The position numbers were made by a program, and so were the translations under genes. Positions 44,535 through 54,548 of a stretch of 64,000 bases of DNA are shown piece after piece; position 1 is the first letter of the stretch, and every line of letters begins with the position of its first letter. The notes under the pieces were generated by a model. That model was not told the DNA's origin, made no database searches, and worked only from the letters and a program-made list of their open reading frames with translations. This DNA comes from Aureimonas glaciei (GTDB lineage Bacteria > Pseudomonadota > Alphaproteobacteria > Rhizobiales > Rhizobiaceae), in assembly GCF_014643375.1 (NCBI RefSeq), contig NZ_BMJJ01000001.1, positions 1-64,000 on the forward strand. The letters are read 5' to 3'.

Positions 44535-44567
44535 ACCCTCATCCTGAGCCTGTCGAAGGACGAGGGT
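44535..44567 (+). repeat. Dispersed repeat A, copy 5 (TCCT/AGGA subtype)
   Basis: Stem CCCTC-A-TCCT, loop GAGCCTGTCGA, stem AGGA-C-GAGGG. Compared with copies 1-4 both stem sides changed together (TGGT/ACCA to TCCT/AGGA). Confidence 0.85.
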
Positions 44568-44630
44568 CGGCACCTCGTTTCAACTGCGTGCTTTGCCGCC
44601 GGCTGTCGCGATCATGGTGCGTGTGTGCCG

Positions 44631-44663
44631 ACCCTCATCCTTCGACAAGCTCAGGATGAGGGT
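44631..44663 (-). repeat. Dispersed repeat A, copy 6 (inverted, TCCT/AGGA subtype)
   Basis: Inverse orientation of copy 5. Here the base opposite the A mismatch is also changed: the stem reads CCCTCATCCT against AGGATGAGGG and is fully paired. Confidence 0.85.
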
Positions 44664-44727
44664 TTGGGGGGAAGGCGCCGGATGGTCCTTTGGTGGGATT
44701 AAGCAGGCACGAGCGCCCCACCCCACC

Positions 44728-44760
44728 ACCCTCATCCTGAGCTTGTCGAAGGACGAGGGT
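44728..44760 (+). repeat. Dispersed repeat A, copy 7 (TCCT/AGGA subtype)
   Basis: Nearly identical to copy 5, loop GAGCTTGTCGA. Copies 5 and 7 are flanked on the left by GCGCCCCACCCC-like bases and on the right by TCGGCAC, so a larger unit of about 60 bp is duplicated. The three copies fill the gap 44474-44784. Confidence 0.85.
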
Positions 44761-44784
44761 CGGCACCGCGGCTCAACTGCGTAG

Positions 44785-45282
44785 CTATCCTTCGCCCGCG
44801 GCGCCCTGTGGTAGCGCGACACCGGCGCACCAGTCGCGCCGGGCGGCGCCGCGATAGGGGACGACCAGGCCCTCGCGCAGGAGCGTGGCGGCGATGTCGG
44901 CTCCGTTCTGGGCGCTGATCTCCGCCAGCACCCGGCCGAAATACTTGTCGCCGGAAATCCGCGTCAGGGTGACGCCGCCGGGCGCCAGAAGTGCGGTCAG
45001 CCGCGCCTTGGCGGCGAGCGCCGCCGTCTTCTCCGCGTCGCAACGCGCCTTCAGCTCGGGCGCGTCGATGCCGCGCAGCCGCACCGCGACGCGCACGAAC
45101 TGCTGCGGCCAGATATGCGCCTCGACCTCGATCGTGTCGCCATCGCGCACCTTGACGACATCGGCGGCCACAGGACCGGCGATGTCGCGCTCGGCCGCGT
45201 GCACCGCGCCGGTGGCGGCAAGTACGAGCACGAGGCTGCCGCCCAGGACCGTTTTCTTCATCATGCTGCGCGATCGAATCAT
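44785..45282 (-). CDS. Exported thermonuclease-family protein
   Basis: A 165-residue SNase-like protein with a signal peptide (LGGSLVLVLAATGAVHAAE). The OB-fold nuclease core shows KVRDGDTIEVEA (metal-binding Asp), VRLRGIDAPELKARC (Arg-Asp-Glu active-site region) and GDKYFGRVLAEI (second Arg). The truncated-looking end DWCAGVALPQGAAGEG is slightly shorter than many homologues but has all catalytic positions. Start codons at 45282, 45264 or 45261 are all possible. Probably a periplasmic or secreted phosphodiesterase. Confidence 0.82.
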   Translation of the reverse strand: MIRSRSMMKKTVLGGSLVLVLAATGAVHAAERDIAGPVAADVVKVRDGDTIEVEAHIWPQQFVRVAVRLRGIDAPELKARCDAEKTAALAAKARLTALLAPGGVTLTRISGDKYFGRVLAEISAQNGADIAATLLREGLVVPYRGAARRDWCAGVALPQGAAGEG

Positions 45283-45467
45283 CAGGATTAAAGGACAATA
45301 ATCCTATACCACGGCGCGGTTCGAGCGGTCAACGACAGCTCTGGCTCCTGCCCGAAAGGGTTGGCACGAAAAACAAAAGGAGATCAACCGGCTCATCCGC
45401 GCCAGTAATCGTGCTCGAGCCCGCCGCCCACGAATAGGCCTGCGATCCTACGCGTCAAAGGGTTGGC

Positions 45468-45695
45468 TCAGAAATCCGAGATGATGCCATTGCGCTCCCA
45501 GTCGCCGTAACGGACGGGATCGGGACCTGCGCGACCGCCCTGTTCCGGCGGCCGCTCGGTTTCCGCCTCCCGGCGGCGGCGCTCGGCCGCTTCGGCGAGC
45601 GCCCGCTCGGCCGCAGGCGAAACCACCCGCGCCAGCGGCGTCTGGGTCTCTTCGGTGGCTTGCCGGTCGGTCGGCTGGTCGGTCATGGTGTCCAT
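45468..45695 (-). CDS. DUF1674 protein, SdhAF4-like
   Basis: A 75-residue protein ending PDPVRYGDWERNGIISDF, the hallmark of DUF1674, whose eukaryotic member SDHAF4 assists flavinylated succinate dehydrogenase assembly. The N-terminal part is charged and Glu/Arg-rich. I use the ATG at 45695; 45686 is equally possible. It is divergent from htpX, an arrangement common in Hyphomicrobiales. The preceding gap 45283-45467 shows no gene. Confidence 0.82.
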   Translation of the reverse strand: MDTMTDQPTDRQATEETQTPLARVVSPAAERALAEAAERRRREAETERPPEQGGRAGPDPVRYGDWERNGIISDF

Positions 45696-45917
45696 CTTGT
45701 CCGCTTGTCGTTCGGCGCCGCGCCATCGCCGGCAGGGCGCGCCTGTGCTACTCACATGTAGCGATGGCGGACGGAATGTGTAGCGGTGCGGGTCGGCCAG
45801 CGGGCTCGCGATGGCTACCAGCTTGAACGCGGAACGCCCGATCCCCAATTCGCCAGGGTGTTCGTCGGTCCGACGGCGCCGCTATGAGGCCCGTTCGCCA
45901 CTGCCTTGGAGAGTTTC

Positions 45918-46889
45918 ATGAACATGATGAAGACGGCGATGCTGATCGCCTTCATGACCGCCCTGTTCATGGGCATCGGCCTGCTTCTCGGCGGCCGCGG
46001 CGGCATGATGATCGCGCTGGTCGTGGCGCTCGGCATGAACGTCTTTTCCTACTGGAATGCCGACAAGCTCGTCCTGCGGATGAACAATGCGAGGGAGGTC
46101 GACGCCCGCACCGCGCCGGAATTCTACGCCCTCGTCGAGCGCCTGGCGCACAATGCCGGCCTGCCGATGCCGCGCGTCTACCTCATCCAGGAAGACCAAC
46201 CGAACGCCTTCGCCACCGGCCGCAATCCTCAGAATGCCGCGGTCGCCGCGACCACCGGGCTTCTCGCCCGTCTGACGCCGGACGAGGTCGCCGGCGTCAT
46301 GGCGCACGAGCTCGCCCATGTCGAAAACCGCGACACGCTGATCATGACGGTGACCGCGACGCTCGCCGGCGCGATCTCGATGCTCGGCAATTTCGCCTTT
46401 TTCTTCGGCGGCAACCGTGACAACAACAACCCGCTGGGCTTTATCGGCGTGATCGTGGCGATGGTCGTCGCGCCGTTCGCCGCCATGATGGTGCAGATGG
46501 CGATCTCGCGCACCCGCGAATACGCCGCCGACCGGCGCGGCGCGGAGATCTCGGGATCGCCGATGTCGCTCGCCTCGGCGCTGGCCAAGATCGCCGGCGC
46601 CGCCCACCTTACGGTGAACGAGAATGCCGAGCGCAATCCTGCCATGGCCCACATGTTCATCATCAACCCCTTGAATGGCCAACGCATGGATAGCCTGTTC
46701 TCCACCCATCCCGACACCGCCAACCGCATCGCGGCGCTGCAGGCGATGACCGATATCGGTCCGCGGCCCGGACCTTCGCTCGCCCGCGATGCGCGCGCGC
46801 CGCGCGCTGCCATCAACGGCCAGCCCGGCCCCTGGTCGCGCGGCGCCGATCGAAGGACACCGCCTTCGGGCAAGGGACCGTGGGGTTGA
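45918..46889 (+). CDS. htpX: HtpX membrane zinc metalloprotease
   Basis: A 323-residue M48 protease for quality control of inner-membrane proteins. Two N-terminal transmembrane segments lie at about 4-20 and 25-42. The zinc motif HELAH is at 130-134, a further pair of membrane segments at about 150-200, and the downstream Glu ligand in [16 protein letters not shown]. The ATG at 45918 has GGAGAG in front; the TTG at 45906 is unlikely. It overlaps rsmB by 10 bp, so the two are coupled. Confidence 0.93.
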   Translation: MNMMKTAMLIAFMTALFMGIGLLLGGRGGMMIALVVALGMNVFSYWNADKLVLRMNNAREVDARTAPEFYALVERLAHNAGLPMPRVYLIQEDQPNAFATGRNPQNAAVAATTGLLARLTPDEVAGVMAHELAHVENRDTLIMTVTATLAGAISMLGNFAFFFGGNRDNNNPLGFIGVIVAMVVAPFAAMMVQMAISRTREYAADRRGAEISGSPMSLASALAKIAGAAHLTVNENAERNPAMAHMFIINPLNGQRMDSLFSTHPDTANRIAALQAMTDIGPRPGPSLARDARAPRAAINGQPGPWSRGADRRTPPSGKGPWG

Positions 46890-48334
46890 GCGCCGACACA
46901 CCGCGCCGCGGGGGCAATTTCGACGCCACCCGTTCCGCTCCCCGCAAGAAGCCGCTGCCGGGCAAGTCCGCGCCCTTCGGCGGCCATGATTCCTATGTCC
47001 AGGACGGCTACTCCGCCGGCGACCGGCCGGGTCTCGGCGCCCGCCTCGTGGCCGCCAAACTCCTGTCGGCGATCGTCGATGCCAGGACCTCGGCCGACGG
47101 CCTGCTCGACGGCGGCAACGGCCATCCCGGCTTCCGGGCGCTGGAGGGACGCGACCAGGGCCTCGTCAAGGCGATCATCCTGACGGCTCTGCGCTTTCGC
47201 GGCACGATCGAGCGCGCCATCGACCGCTGCCTCGACCGGCCGCTGCCGCCGAACGCCACGGCGCTGCGCCACATCCTGCATGTCGGCGCCGCGCAGGTGC
47301 TGTATCTCGACGTGCCGGATTCGGCCGCCGTCGACCTTGCCGTCGCCGCCTGCGCCGTGGATTCGCGCAGCCAGCGCTTCGGCGGCATGGTCAATGCCGT
47401 GCTGCGGCGCCTGGCGCGCGAGAAGGAGAGCCTGAAGCTCGTCTCCAAGCCCGGCGAGAACGTGCCGGAATGGCTGATGCAGCGCCTTGTCGCCGCGTAC
47501 GGCAAGGAGCGCGCGCTCGCCATCGCCGCCGCGCATCTGACGCCCGCGCCGCTCGACATCACGGTGAAGGGCGATGCAGCGCTTTGGGCCGAAAAACTCG
47601 GCGGCATCCTCCTGCCGACCGGCACGGTCCGGCTCGGCGCCTTCGACGGGCCGGTGACGGGGCTGCCGGGCTTTGCCGAGGGCGCCTGGTGGGTGCAGGA
47701 CGCCGCCGCCGCGCTGCCGGCGAAACTCTTCGGCGACGTCGCGGGCCTCAGGATCGCCGACCTCTGCGCCGCCCCGGGCGGCAAGACCGCGCAGCTCGCC
47801 AGTGCCGGCGCCAAGGTCACGGCGCTCGACATCAATGCCAACCGGATGAAGCGCCTGCAGGAAAATCTCGGCCGGCTGCAGCTCGAGGTGGAGACGGTGG
47901 TGACCGATCTCGCCCGCTACATGCCCGAGACGCCGTTTGACGCGGTTCTCGTCGATTCGCCCTGTTCCTCGACTGGCACCATCCGCCGCCATCCCGACGT
48001 CGCCTATACCAAGGACGCCGCCGAGGTGGAGAAGCTCGCCGAGGTCCAGGCCCGGCTCCTCGGCGAAGCCGCGCGCATGGTGCGGCCGGGCGGCCTCCTG
48101 GTGTTCTCCAACTGCTCGCTCGACCCCGAGGAGGGCGAGCACATGATCACCCGCTTCCTGGCCACGCACGGCGATTTCTCGGTCGATCCGGTCCGCGCCG
48201 AAGAACTTCCCGGCCTCGAAGCGGCGATCGATTCGCGCGGCATGCTGCGCACGAGGCCCGACATGCTGCCGGCGGAGGACCCGAAACTCGCTGGTCTCGA
48301 CGGCTTTTTCGCCGCGCGGCTGCGCAAGGCCTGA
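46880..48334 (+). CDS. rsmB: 16S rRNA m5C methyltransferase RsmB/Sun
   Basis: A 484-residue enzyme methylating C967 of 16S rRNA. An N-terminal NusB-like helical domain covers about 50-190 ([16 protein letters not shown] ... [15 protein letters not shown]-like). The catalytic Rossmann domain has [12 protein letters not shown], the nucleophilic Cys in [16 protein letters not shown], and the second Cys in [12 protein letters not shown]. It begins with GTG overlapping the htpX end; the first 45 residues are a low-complexity extension, so a later start is possible. Confidence 0.92.
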   Translation: MGLSADTPRRGGNFDATRSAPRKKPLPGKSAPFGGHDSYVQDGYSAGDRPGLGARLVAAKLLSAIVDARTSADGLLDGGNGHPGFRALEGRDQGLVKAIILTALRFRGTIERAIDRCLDRPLPPNATALRHILHVGAAQVLYLDVPDSAAVDLAVAACAVDSRSQRFGGMVNAVLRRLAREKESLKLVSKPGENVPEWLMQRLVAAYGKERALAIAAAHLTPAPLDITVKGDAALWAEKLGGILLPTGTVRLGAFDGPVTGLPGFAEGAWWVQDAAAALPAKLFGDVAGLRIADLCAAPGGKTAQLASAGAKVTALDINANRMKRLQENLGRLQLEVETVVTDLARYMPETPFDAVLVDSPCSSTGTIRRHPDVAYTKDAAEVEKLAEVQARLLGEAARMVRPGGLLVFSNCSLDPEEGEHMITRFLATHGDFSVDPVRAEELPGLEAAIDSRGMLRTRPDMLPAEDPKLAGLDGFFAARLRKA

Positions 48335-48553
48335 GGCCTTCCGGCAAGCGTTTCCGCGGGTCGTCCGTCCCCGCCGCCTCTGCCGGCGGCGGAGGATGCG
48401 TAGCTTACTGAGCAAGCCATTCGCGCCGCCTTAGCAATGCATTTACCTTAATGACGGAAATTGGCGTGGGGCGACACATCCTGTGTTCGCCCCCGCTCGG
48501 TCGTTCCCTGGGGTTCGGACGGGTCATCGTGGATCTGTCTGGAGCAGGCGGGA

Positions 48554-50245
48554 GTGGCAGCGCAATTGGCCGAAGAACCGCAATTGGCGGCATTGATGCT
48601 GAAGGAGGCCTGGCGACGGGCCCGTCGGCGCCTGCGGATCGGGCCCCTCTACCGCTGGCGATTCGCCGGCGGCGCGCCCGACCGCCTGCTGGTCACGCCG
48701 ACCGAGCTCCGGCGCGGCGACCCGCTGATCGCCGCCGATCTCTATGCCGGAAAGTTCTACTTTTCCGGCCGGCTCGTCGACACGGCGGGGCAGTCGCCCT
48801 TTCAGGCCGTGCCGCCGACGCCCGGCTGGAACGCCGAGCTGCAGTCCTTTGAATGGCTGCGTCATCTCAGCGCCGCGGGCGATGCCCTGGCCGCGGCGAA
48901 TGCCCGCGCGCTGGTCGCCGACTGGCAGCGGCAGGCAGGCTCGGCGATCGCCGGCCGCAGTCACGAAGTGGACGTCGCCGCCCGGCGCGCCATCGCCTGG
49001 CTGACCAATGCCAATCTGATCCTCGCCGACGCCGATCTCGCCTTCTACCGCCGCTTCCTCAGGAGCCTCGCCCGCGAAATGCGGTTCCTGCGCTCGGTGG
49101 CGCCCGAGGCGCCGGACGGCCTGCCGCGCCTGCGCGCCCGGATCGCGCTGGCCTATCTGTCGCTCTGCCTGCCGACCGGCGTCGCCCACATGCGCAGCGC
49201 CGCCCGTCACCTCTCCGACGAGCTCGACCGGCAGATCCTGGCCGACGGCGTCCATCTCTCGCGCAATCCGGCCATGGGCCTCGTCATCCTCGCCGACCTC
49301 CTGCCGCTGCGCCAGACCTTTGCCGAGCAGAACCAGCCGGTGCCCAAGGGCCTGATCGGCGCCATCGACCGCATGCTGCCGGCGCTGCGCTTCTTCCGCC
49401 ATGGCGACGGCGCGCTGGCGCTGTTCAACGGCGCCGGCGTGTCCGAGGCGCATCTGATGACCGCACTGCTGCGTCACGACGAGACGCTCGGCGACCCGAT
49501 CAGCCATGCCCGGCCCTCGGGCTACCAGCGGCTCGCCGCCGGCGGCACGGTGGTCATCGCCGATACCGGCATGCCGCCGCCGATCGCCCTCTCCGGCGAG
49601 GCGCATGCCGGCACGCTCGCCTTCGAGTTCTCCAGCGGCGCCCACCGCTTCGTCGTCAATTGCGGCGCGCCGGCCCGCCAGGACGCCGACTGGCGTCGCC
49701 TCGCCCGCACCACCGCCGCCCATTCGACGCTGACGGTCGCCGACCATTCCTCCGCCCGCTTCTCCAGCCCCGGCCTCGTCGAGCGCTTTCTCGGCGCGCC
49801 GCTGATCGGCGGTCCCCGGCGCGTGCCGGTCAGCCGCGACGACAGCGACGCCGGCCAGCGCTTCACCGCCGCGCATGACGGCTATGCCGCCCGCTTCGGC
49901 CTGGCGCACGAGCGCACACTGTTCCTGGCCCGCGGCGGCGGCTTGATCGAGGGCGCCGACCGGCTGTTTCCGGCGGGCAAGCGTCCCGTCCGCCTGCCCG
50001 ACCGCACGCCCGCGGCGCTGCGCTTCCATCTCCATCCCGGCGTCGCGGCGCTGCGCACCGGCGAGGGCGTGACGCTGGCCGCCGGCCGCGAGGAATGGCA
50101 TTTCTCCGCCAGTGCCCCGGTCGAGATCGAGGATTCGATCTTCTTCGCCGACAATTCCGGGGCGCGGCGCACGCTGCAGATCGTCGTCCCCTTCGACCCG
50201 CGCGACCACGACGCCATCACCTGGCGCTTCGTCAAGCGGCGCTGA
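48554..50245 (+). CDS. Heparinase II/III-family protein
   Basis: A 563-residue protein with an N-terminal alpha/alpha-toroid region (LYAGKFYFSGRLVDT ... FEWLRHLSAAGDALAAANAR) and a C-terminal heparinase II/III-like beta domain (CGAPARQDADWRRLARTTAA with HSTLTVADHSSARF). In rhizobia this gene regularly follows rsmB. It lacks a signal peptide, so a periplasmic lyase role is doubtful; the substrate is unknown. The start is taken as GTG 48554 with GGAG upstream; an open frame reaches back to 48461. Confidence 0.82.
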   Translation: MAAQLAEEPQLAALMLKEAWRRARRRLRIGPLYRWRFAGGAPDRLLVTPTELRRGDPLIAADLYAGKFYFSGRLVDTAGQSPFQAVPPTPGWNAELQSFEWLRHLSAAGDALAAANARALVADWQRQAGSAIAGRSHEVDVAARRAIAWLTNANLILADADLAFYRRFLRSLAREMRFLRSVAPEAPDGLPRLRARIALAYLSLCLPTGVAHMRSAARHLSDELDRQILADGVHLSRNPAMGLVILADLLPLRQTFAEQNQPVPKGLIGAIDRMLPALRFFRHGDGALALFNGAGVSEAHLMTALLRHDETLGDPISHARPSGYQRLAAGGTVVIADTGMPPPIALSGEAHAGTLAFEFSSGAHRFVVNCGAPARQDADWRRLARTTAAHSTLTVADHSSARFSSPGLVERFLGAPLIGGPRRVPVSRDDSDAGQRFTAAHDGYAARFGLAHERTLFLARGGGLIEGADRLFPAGKRPVRLPDRTPAALRFHLHPGVAALRTGEGVTLAAGREEWHFSASAPVEIEDSIFFADNSGARRTLQIVVPFDPRDHDAITWRFVKRR

Positions 50246-50303
50246 GCGGCCGTCACCGCGCCATGTTTGCGCGGCAGGCAGGAGGGCTGAAGAGGGAGAC
50301 GAC

Positions 50304-50468
50304 ATGCGACAGGTGATCGGACTGACGGCGGCGCTGATGCTGCTTGCCGGCTGCGGCGGCATGAACCGGGCGGTCACGACCGTCCCCAACACGTTCGACG
50401 ATCTCGGCGCCAAGAGCGCCACGCTGCGCGGCGAGCCGGCGCCCCCGGCAGCAGCCCCGGCCCGCTAG
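50304..50468 (+). CDS. Small lipoprotein, 54 residues
   Basis: MRQVIGLTAALMLLAGC is a complete lipoprotein signal with lipobox LAGC. The mature 37 residues (GGMNRAVTTVPNTFDDLGA and a Pro/Ala-rich end) contain no domain. AGAGGGAGA precedes the ATG. It lies 58 bp after the heparinase-type gene. It is probably membrane-anchored; role unknown. Confidence 0.72.
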   Translation: MRQVIGLTAALMLLAGCGGMNRAVTTVPNTFDDLGAKSATLRGEPAPPAAAPAR

Positions 50469-50507
50469 GATCCGCCGCCCTTGGGGCCCGATGGCCCGCC
50501 GTGCCCC

Positions 50508-51170
50508 TTAAACCGGCTTCGGCCGCGCCCCGAAGATCGCCGATCCCACCCGCACCGAGGTGGCGCCATGGGCGATGGCCGTCTCGTAGTCGCCCGACAT
50601 GCCCATCGACAGCCTGTCCAGCCCCGCCGCGCGCGCGAGGTCCGCGAGCCGGTCGAAATGCGGGCCCGGCTCGTCCTCGGCCGGCGGAATGCACATCAGG
50701 CCTTCGATCGTGAGCCCGTGCACGTCGCGGCAGCGGGCGACGAAGGCGACGGCCTCCGCCGGTGCGATGCCGGCCTTCTGCGGCTCCTCGCCGATATTGA
50801 CCTGCACGTAGAGGCGCGGGGTCCGTCCCTGCTTCGCCATTTCCACCGCCAGCGCCTTGGCGATCTTCTCGCGGTCGACGGTCTCGATGACGTCGAAGAC
50901 CGCCACCGCTTCGGCCGCCTTGTTGGACTGCAGCGGTCCGATCAGGTGCAGTTCGATGTCCGGAAATCTTTCGCGCAGAGCCGGAAACTTCGCCATCGCC
51001 TCCTGCACCCGGTTCTCGCCGAAGACACGCTGACCCGCCTCCAGCACCGGCAGGATGGCCTCGGCGTCATAGGTCTTGGAGACCGCCACCAGCGTCGCCG
51101 GTGGCTGGCTGCCCGCCGCCCGGGCGATGGCATCGCGCACGGCGGCCAGTTGTTCGACGCTCTCGGTCAT
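50508..51170 (-). CDS. yggS: YggS-type PLP homeostasis protein
   Basis: A 220-residue single-domain alanine-racemase-fold protein that binds pyridoxal phosphate and buffers it in the cell. The PLP Lys is in LVAVSKTYDAEAI; GENRVQEAMAKFP, LHLIGPLQSNKA, QVNIGEEPQKAGI and LSMGMSGDYETAIAHGAT are all family signatures. The ATG at 51170 (GGGAGGCG upstream) is chosen; the extended frame to 51254 is not family-like. Divergent from leuS, as is common in alphaproteobacteria. Confidence 0.93.
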   Translation of the reverse strand: MTESVEQLAAVRDAIARAAGSQPPATLVAVSKTYDAEAILPVLEAGQRVFGENRVQEAMAKFPALRERFPDIELHLIGPLQSNKAAEAVAVFDVIETVDREKIAKALAVEMAKQGRTPRLYVQVNIGEEPQKAGIAPAEAVAFVARCRDVHGLTIEGLMCIPPAEDEPGPHFDRLADLARAAGLDRLSMGMSGDYETAIAHGATSVRVGSAIFGARPKPV

Positions 51171-51381
51171 CCTCGCCTCCCCCATCGCCGCCGCCAGCGC
51201 GGCACTTCGTGCTGAAGAGCCGCCGCCGGCTCGCCCTGTCAAGCCGAAGACCACTCTCCGGCCACGCCCAAGTCTAGGAATGATGCCGCCCGGATGCTAG
51301 GACGCGGCATCGAACGCCCCGCCGCGGCCCTTCTTCCGGCGGCCGTTCGGCCGAACCCCGCCGTCCCAGTGAGCGAAATCC

Positions 51382-53976
51382 ATGTCCACCGAACGCTACA
51401 ATCCCCGCGAAGCCGAACCGCGCTGGCGCGCCGCCTGGGACGCGGAAAAGCTGTTCGAGACGAACGACGACGCCCCGGGCGAAAAATACTACGTCCTCGA
51501 GATGTTTCCCTACCCTTCCGGCCGCATCCACATGGGCCATGTCAGAAACTACGCCATGGGCGACGTCGTGGCGCGCTACAAGCGGGCGCGCGGCTTCAAC
51601 GTGCTGCACCCGATGGGCTGGGACGCCTTCGGCATGCCGGCCGAGAACGCCGCGATGCAGAACAAGGTGCATCCGCGCGACTGGACCTACCAGAACATCG
51701 CGGCGATGCGCGCCCAGCTGAAGTCCATGGGCCTGTCGCTCGACTGGTCCCGTGAATTCGCCACCTGCGACGTCGAATACTACCACCGCCAGCAGATGCT
51801 CTTCCTCGACTTCCTGAAAGCGGGCATCGCCTACCGCCGCAATGCCAAGGTCAACTGGGACCCGGTCGACATGACCGTGCTCGCCAACGAGCAGGTGATC
51901 GACGGCAAGGGCTGGCGCTCGGGCGCACCGGTCGAGCAGCGCGAGCTGACGCAGTGGTTCTTCCGCATCACCGACTATGCCGAGGACCTCCTCGCCGCGC
52001 TCGACACCCTGCCGCAATGGCCGGAAAAGGTCCGGGTGATGCAGAAGAACTGGATCGGCAAGTCGCAAGGCCTGCGCTTCGATTTCGGTCTCGTCGGCGC
52101 GCCCGAAGGTTTCGAGACGCTGCCGGTCTTCACCACACGGCCGGACACCATGTACGGCCCGACCTTCGCCGCCATCGCGCCCGACCACCCGCTGGCCAAG
52201 GCGCTGGCCGCCGAGCAGCCGACGATTCTGGCCTTCGTCGAGGCCTGCCGCCGGCTCGGCACCTCGCAGGCCGAGATCGACACGGCCGAAAAGCTCGGCT
52301 TCGACACAGGCATCAAGGTCACCCATCCCGCCGATCCAAGCTGGCAGCTGCCGCTCTACATCGCCAATTTCGTGCTGATGGACTATGGCACCGGCGCCAT
52401 CATCGGCTGCCCCGCGCATGACCAGCGCGATCTCGACTTCGCGCGCAAATACGGGCTCGACGTCATCGACGTCTTCGTCCCCGCCGACACCGGCGAGCGC
52501 GTGAAGGACGTCGCCTTCGTCCCGCCGAAGACGCAGGAAGTGCGCTACGTCCAATGGGCTGGCGAGGAGACGGTGCAGACCTGCCAGGAGGCGATGGACG
52601 CCTCGCTCGCCATCTTCGAGCGCGAGGGCTGGGGCACGCGCGAGACGAATTTCCGCCTGCGCGACTGGGGCGTGTCGCGCCAGCGCTACTGGGGCTGCCC
52701 GATCCCGGTCCTGCACTGCGATTCCTGCGGCGTCGTGCCCGAGGCGCGCGAGAACCTGCCCGTCAAACTTCCCGACGACATCGACTTCGACAAGCCGGGC
52801 AACCCGCTCGATCGCCATCCGACCTGGCGCCACGCCACCTGCCCGCAATGCGGCGGCCAGGCGCTGCGCGAGACCGACACGATGGACACGTTTGTCGACA
52901 GTTCCTGGTATTTCGCCCGCTTCACCGCGCCGCATGCGACCGAGCCGACGGATCCGCAGCGCGCCAATGCCTGGCTGCCGGTCGACCAGTATATCGGCGG
53001 CATCGAGCACGCGATCCTGCACCTTCTGTACTCCCGCTTCTTCGTCCGGGCGATGAAGGCCTGCGGCCATGTCGCCATCGACGAGCCATTCAAGGGCCTG
53101 TTCACGCAAGGCATGGTCGTGCACGAGACCTACCGCGCGGGCCGCGACTGGGTCGCCCCGGCCGACATCCGCATCACCGAGGCGGAAGGCGTCCGTACCG
53201 CGACGCGGATGAGCGACGGCGCCGTGCTCGAGATCGGCGCCATCGAGAAGATGTCGAAGTCGAAGAAGAACGTCGTCGACCCCGACGACATCATCGCCTC
53301 CTACGGTGCCGACACCGCGCGCTGGTTCATGCTCTCGGATTCCCCGCCCGAGCGCGACGTGATCTGGACGGAATCGGGCGTCGAGGGCGCCCACCGCTTC
53401 GTCCAGCGGCTCTGGCGCCTCGTCGCCGACGCCGCGCCGCGCCTTTCCGCGTCGGCCGCCGGCGAGATTGACGCCGCCCGCTCGACCGAGATCCGAAGAG
53501 CCGCGCATCGCACCATCGCGGGCGTGGCCGACGACATCGAGCGGCTCGCCTTCAACAAGGCCGTCGCCCGGCTCTACGAGCTCGTCAACACGCTGTTCGC
53601 CGCCTTCGGCGAGGGTCGGAGCCTCGCTGGCATCGAGGCCGCGGCGGCCGAGTCGCTGTCGATCCTCACGCGCCTCGTCGCGCCGATGATGCCGCATCTG
53701 GCCGAGGAATGCTGGACGACGCTCGGTCACGCCGGCCTCTGCGCGGCTGAGCCCTGGCCGGTGGTCGAGGCCAATCTCCTGGTCGTCGACGAGATCGTCC
53801 TGCCGGTCCAGCTGAACGGCAAGAAGCGCGGCGACTTGACGGTGTCGGTCAAGGCCGGCAAGGCTGACATCGAAAGCGCCGTGATGGAGCTCGACTTCGT
53901 CCAGGCGGCACTGGAAGGCCGCGTCCCCAAGCGGATCGTGGTGGTTCCCGGAAGGATCGTGAATGTCGTCGTCTGA
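51382..53976 (+). CDS. leuS: Leucyl-tRNA synthetase
   Basis: An 864-residue class I synthetase. The HIGH-type motif is [11 protein letters not shown] (about 42-52); the CP1 editing domain lies about 220-420 with [12 protein letters not shown]; a Zn-like [18 protein letters not shown] segment follows; and the KMSKS motif KMSKSKKNV lies near residue 625 before the anticodon-binding domain. Full length. lptE starts inside its last 14 bp. Confidence 0.97.
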   Translation: MSTERYNPREAEPRWRAAWDAEKLFETNDDAPGEKYYVLEMFPYPSGRIHMGHVRNYAMGDVVARYKRARGFNVLHPMGWDAFGMPAENAAMQNKVHPRDWTYQNIAAMRAQLKSMGLSLDWSREFATCDVEYYHRQQMLFLDFLKAGIAYRRNAKVNWDPVDMTVLANEQVIDGKGWRSGAPVEQRELTQWFFRITDYAEDLLAALDTLPQWPEKVRVMQKNWIGKSQGLRFDFGLVGAPEGFETLPVFTTRPDTMYGPTFAAIAPDHPLAKALAAEQPTILAFVEACRRLGTSQAEIDTAEKLGFDTGIKVTHPADPSWQLPLYIANFVLMDYGTGAIIGCPAHDQRDLDFARKYGLDVIDVFVPADTGERVKDVAFVPPKTQEVRYVQWAGEETVQTCQEAMDASLAIFEREGWGTRETNFRLRDWGVSRQRYWGCPIPVLHCDSCGVVPEARENLPVKLPDDIDFDKPGNPLDRHPTWRHATCPQCGGQALRETDTMDTFVDSSWYFARFTAPHATEPTDPQRANAWLPVDQYIGGIEHAILHLLYSRFFVRAMKACGHVAIDEPFKGLFTQGMVVHETYRAGRDWVAPADIRITEAEGVRTATRMSDGAVLEIGAIEKMSKSKKNVVDPDDIIASYGADTARWFMLSDSPPERDVIWTESGVEGAHRFVQRLWRLVADAAPRLSASAAGEIDAARSTEIRRAAHRTIAGVADDIERLAFNKAVARLYELVNTLFAAFGEGRSLAGIEAAAAESLSILTRLVAPMMPHLAEECWTTLGHAGLCAAEPWPVVEANLLVVDEIVLPVQLNGKKRGDLTVSVKAGKADIESAVMELDFVQAALEGRVPKRIVVVPGRIVNVVV

Positions 53977-54526
53977 TCGGGCTCGCCGCATGAAGGCCGG
54001 AACGCTTGTCTGCCTCGCCCTCGTGGCCCTCTCAGGCTCGGCCTGCACGGTCGCGCCGCTCTATGCCAAGCCGCCGGCCGACGGGCTCTCGGCCGGCCTG
54101 CCGACCCCCGGCCTCGCCGACATGCGCGGCCGCATCAGCGTCTCGCCGGCCGACAACCGCACGACGCAGATCGTGCGCAATGCCCTCCTGTTCAATCTGA
54201 ACGGCGGCAAGAAGCCCGAGGCGCCGGTCTACGAGGTCCGCAACAGGGTCGCGGGCACCGAGACCGTGGTGTCCATCCAAGCGGGTTCGGGCGTGCCGTC
54301 GGCCAGCACCTACAAGATGACCTCGACCTACCAGGTCGTGCGTCTCGCCGACCAGACCGTCATCGCCACCGGCTCGCGCAACGCCACGGCGCCGTTCGAT
54401 CGCTCGTCCCAGCTCTTCTCCTCCTCGCGCGCGCTCCTCGACGCGCAGGAGCGGGCCGGAGAACTGGTGGCCGGTCAGGTCGAGATCGCCGTCGCCGCGG
54501 CGATCCGCAAGGATCTGCAGAAATGA
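53963..54526 (+). CDS. lptE: LPS-assembly lipoprotein LptE
   Basis: A 187-residue outer-membrane lipoprotein that plugs LptD during LPS insertion. The lipobox is SGSAC near residue 28; the mature part starts [10 protein letters not shown] and includes [14 protein letters not shown] and [21 protein letters not shown], as in alphaproteobacterial LptE. AAGGAT lies 6 nt before the ATG inside leuS, supporting this start, although an ATG at 53990 would give a shorter signal. The leuS-lptE-holA order is conserved in the class. Confidence 0.88.
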   Translation: MSSSDRARRMKAGTLVCLALVALSGSACTVAPLYAKPPADGLSAGLPTPGLADMRGRISVSPADNRTTQIVRNALLFNLNGGKKPEAPVYEVRNRVAGTETVVSIQAGSGVPSASTYKMTSTYQVVRLADQTVIATGSRNATAPFDRSSQLFSSSRALLDAQERAGELVAGQVEIAVAAAIRKDLQK

Positions 54527-54548
54527 GCCGCGGCGCGGCGTCGGCCTG

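Noticed and set aside
45401-45467. Short in-frame tail after DUF1674 reading GLFVGGGLEHDYWRG and a stop
   Set aside because: It looked like the C-terminus of a lost gene, but there is no start, no ribosome site and too little sequence to support it.
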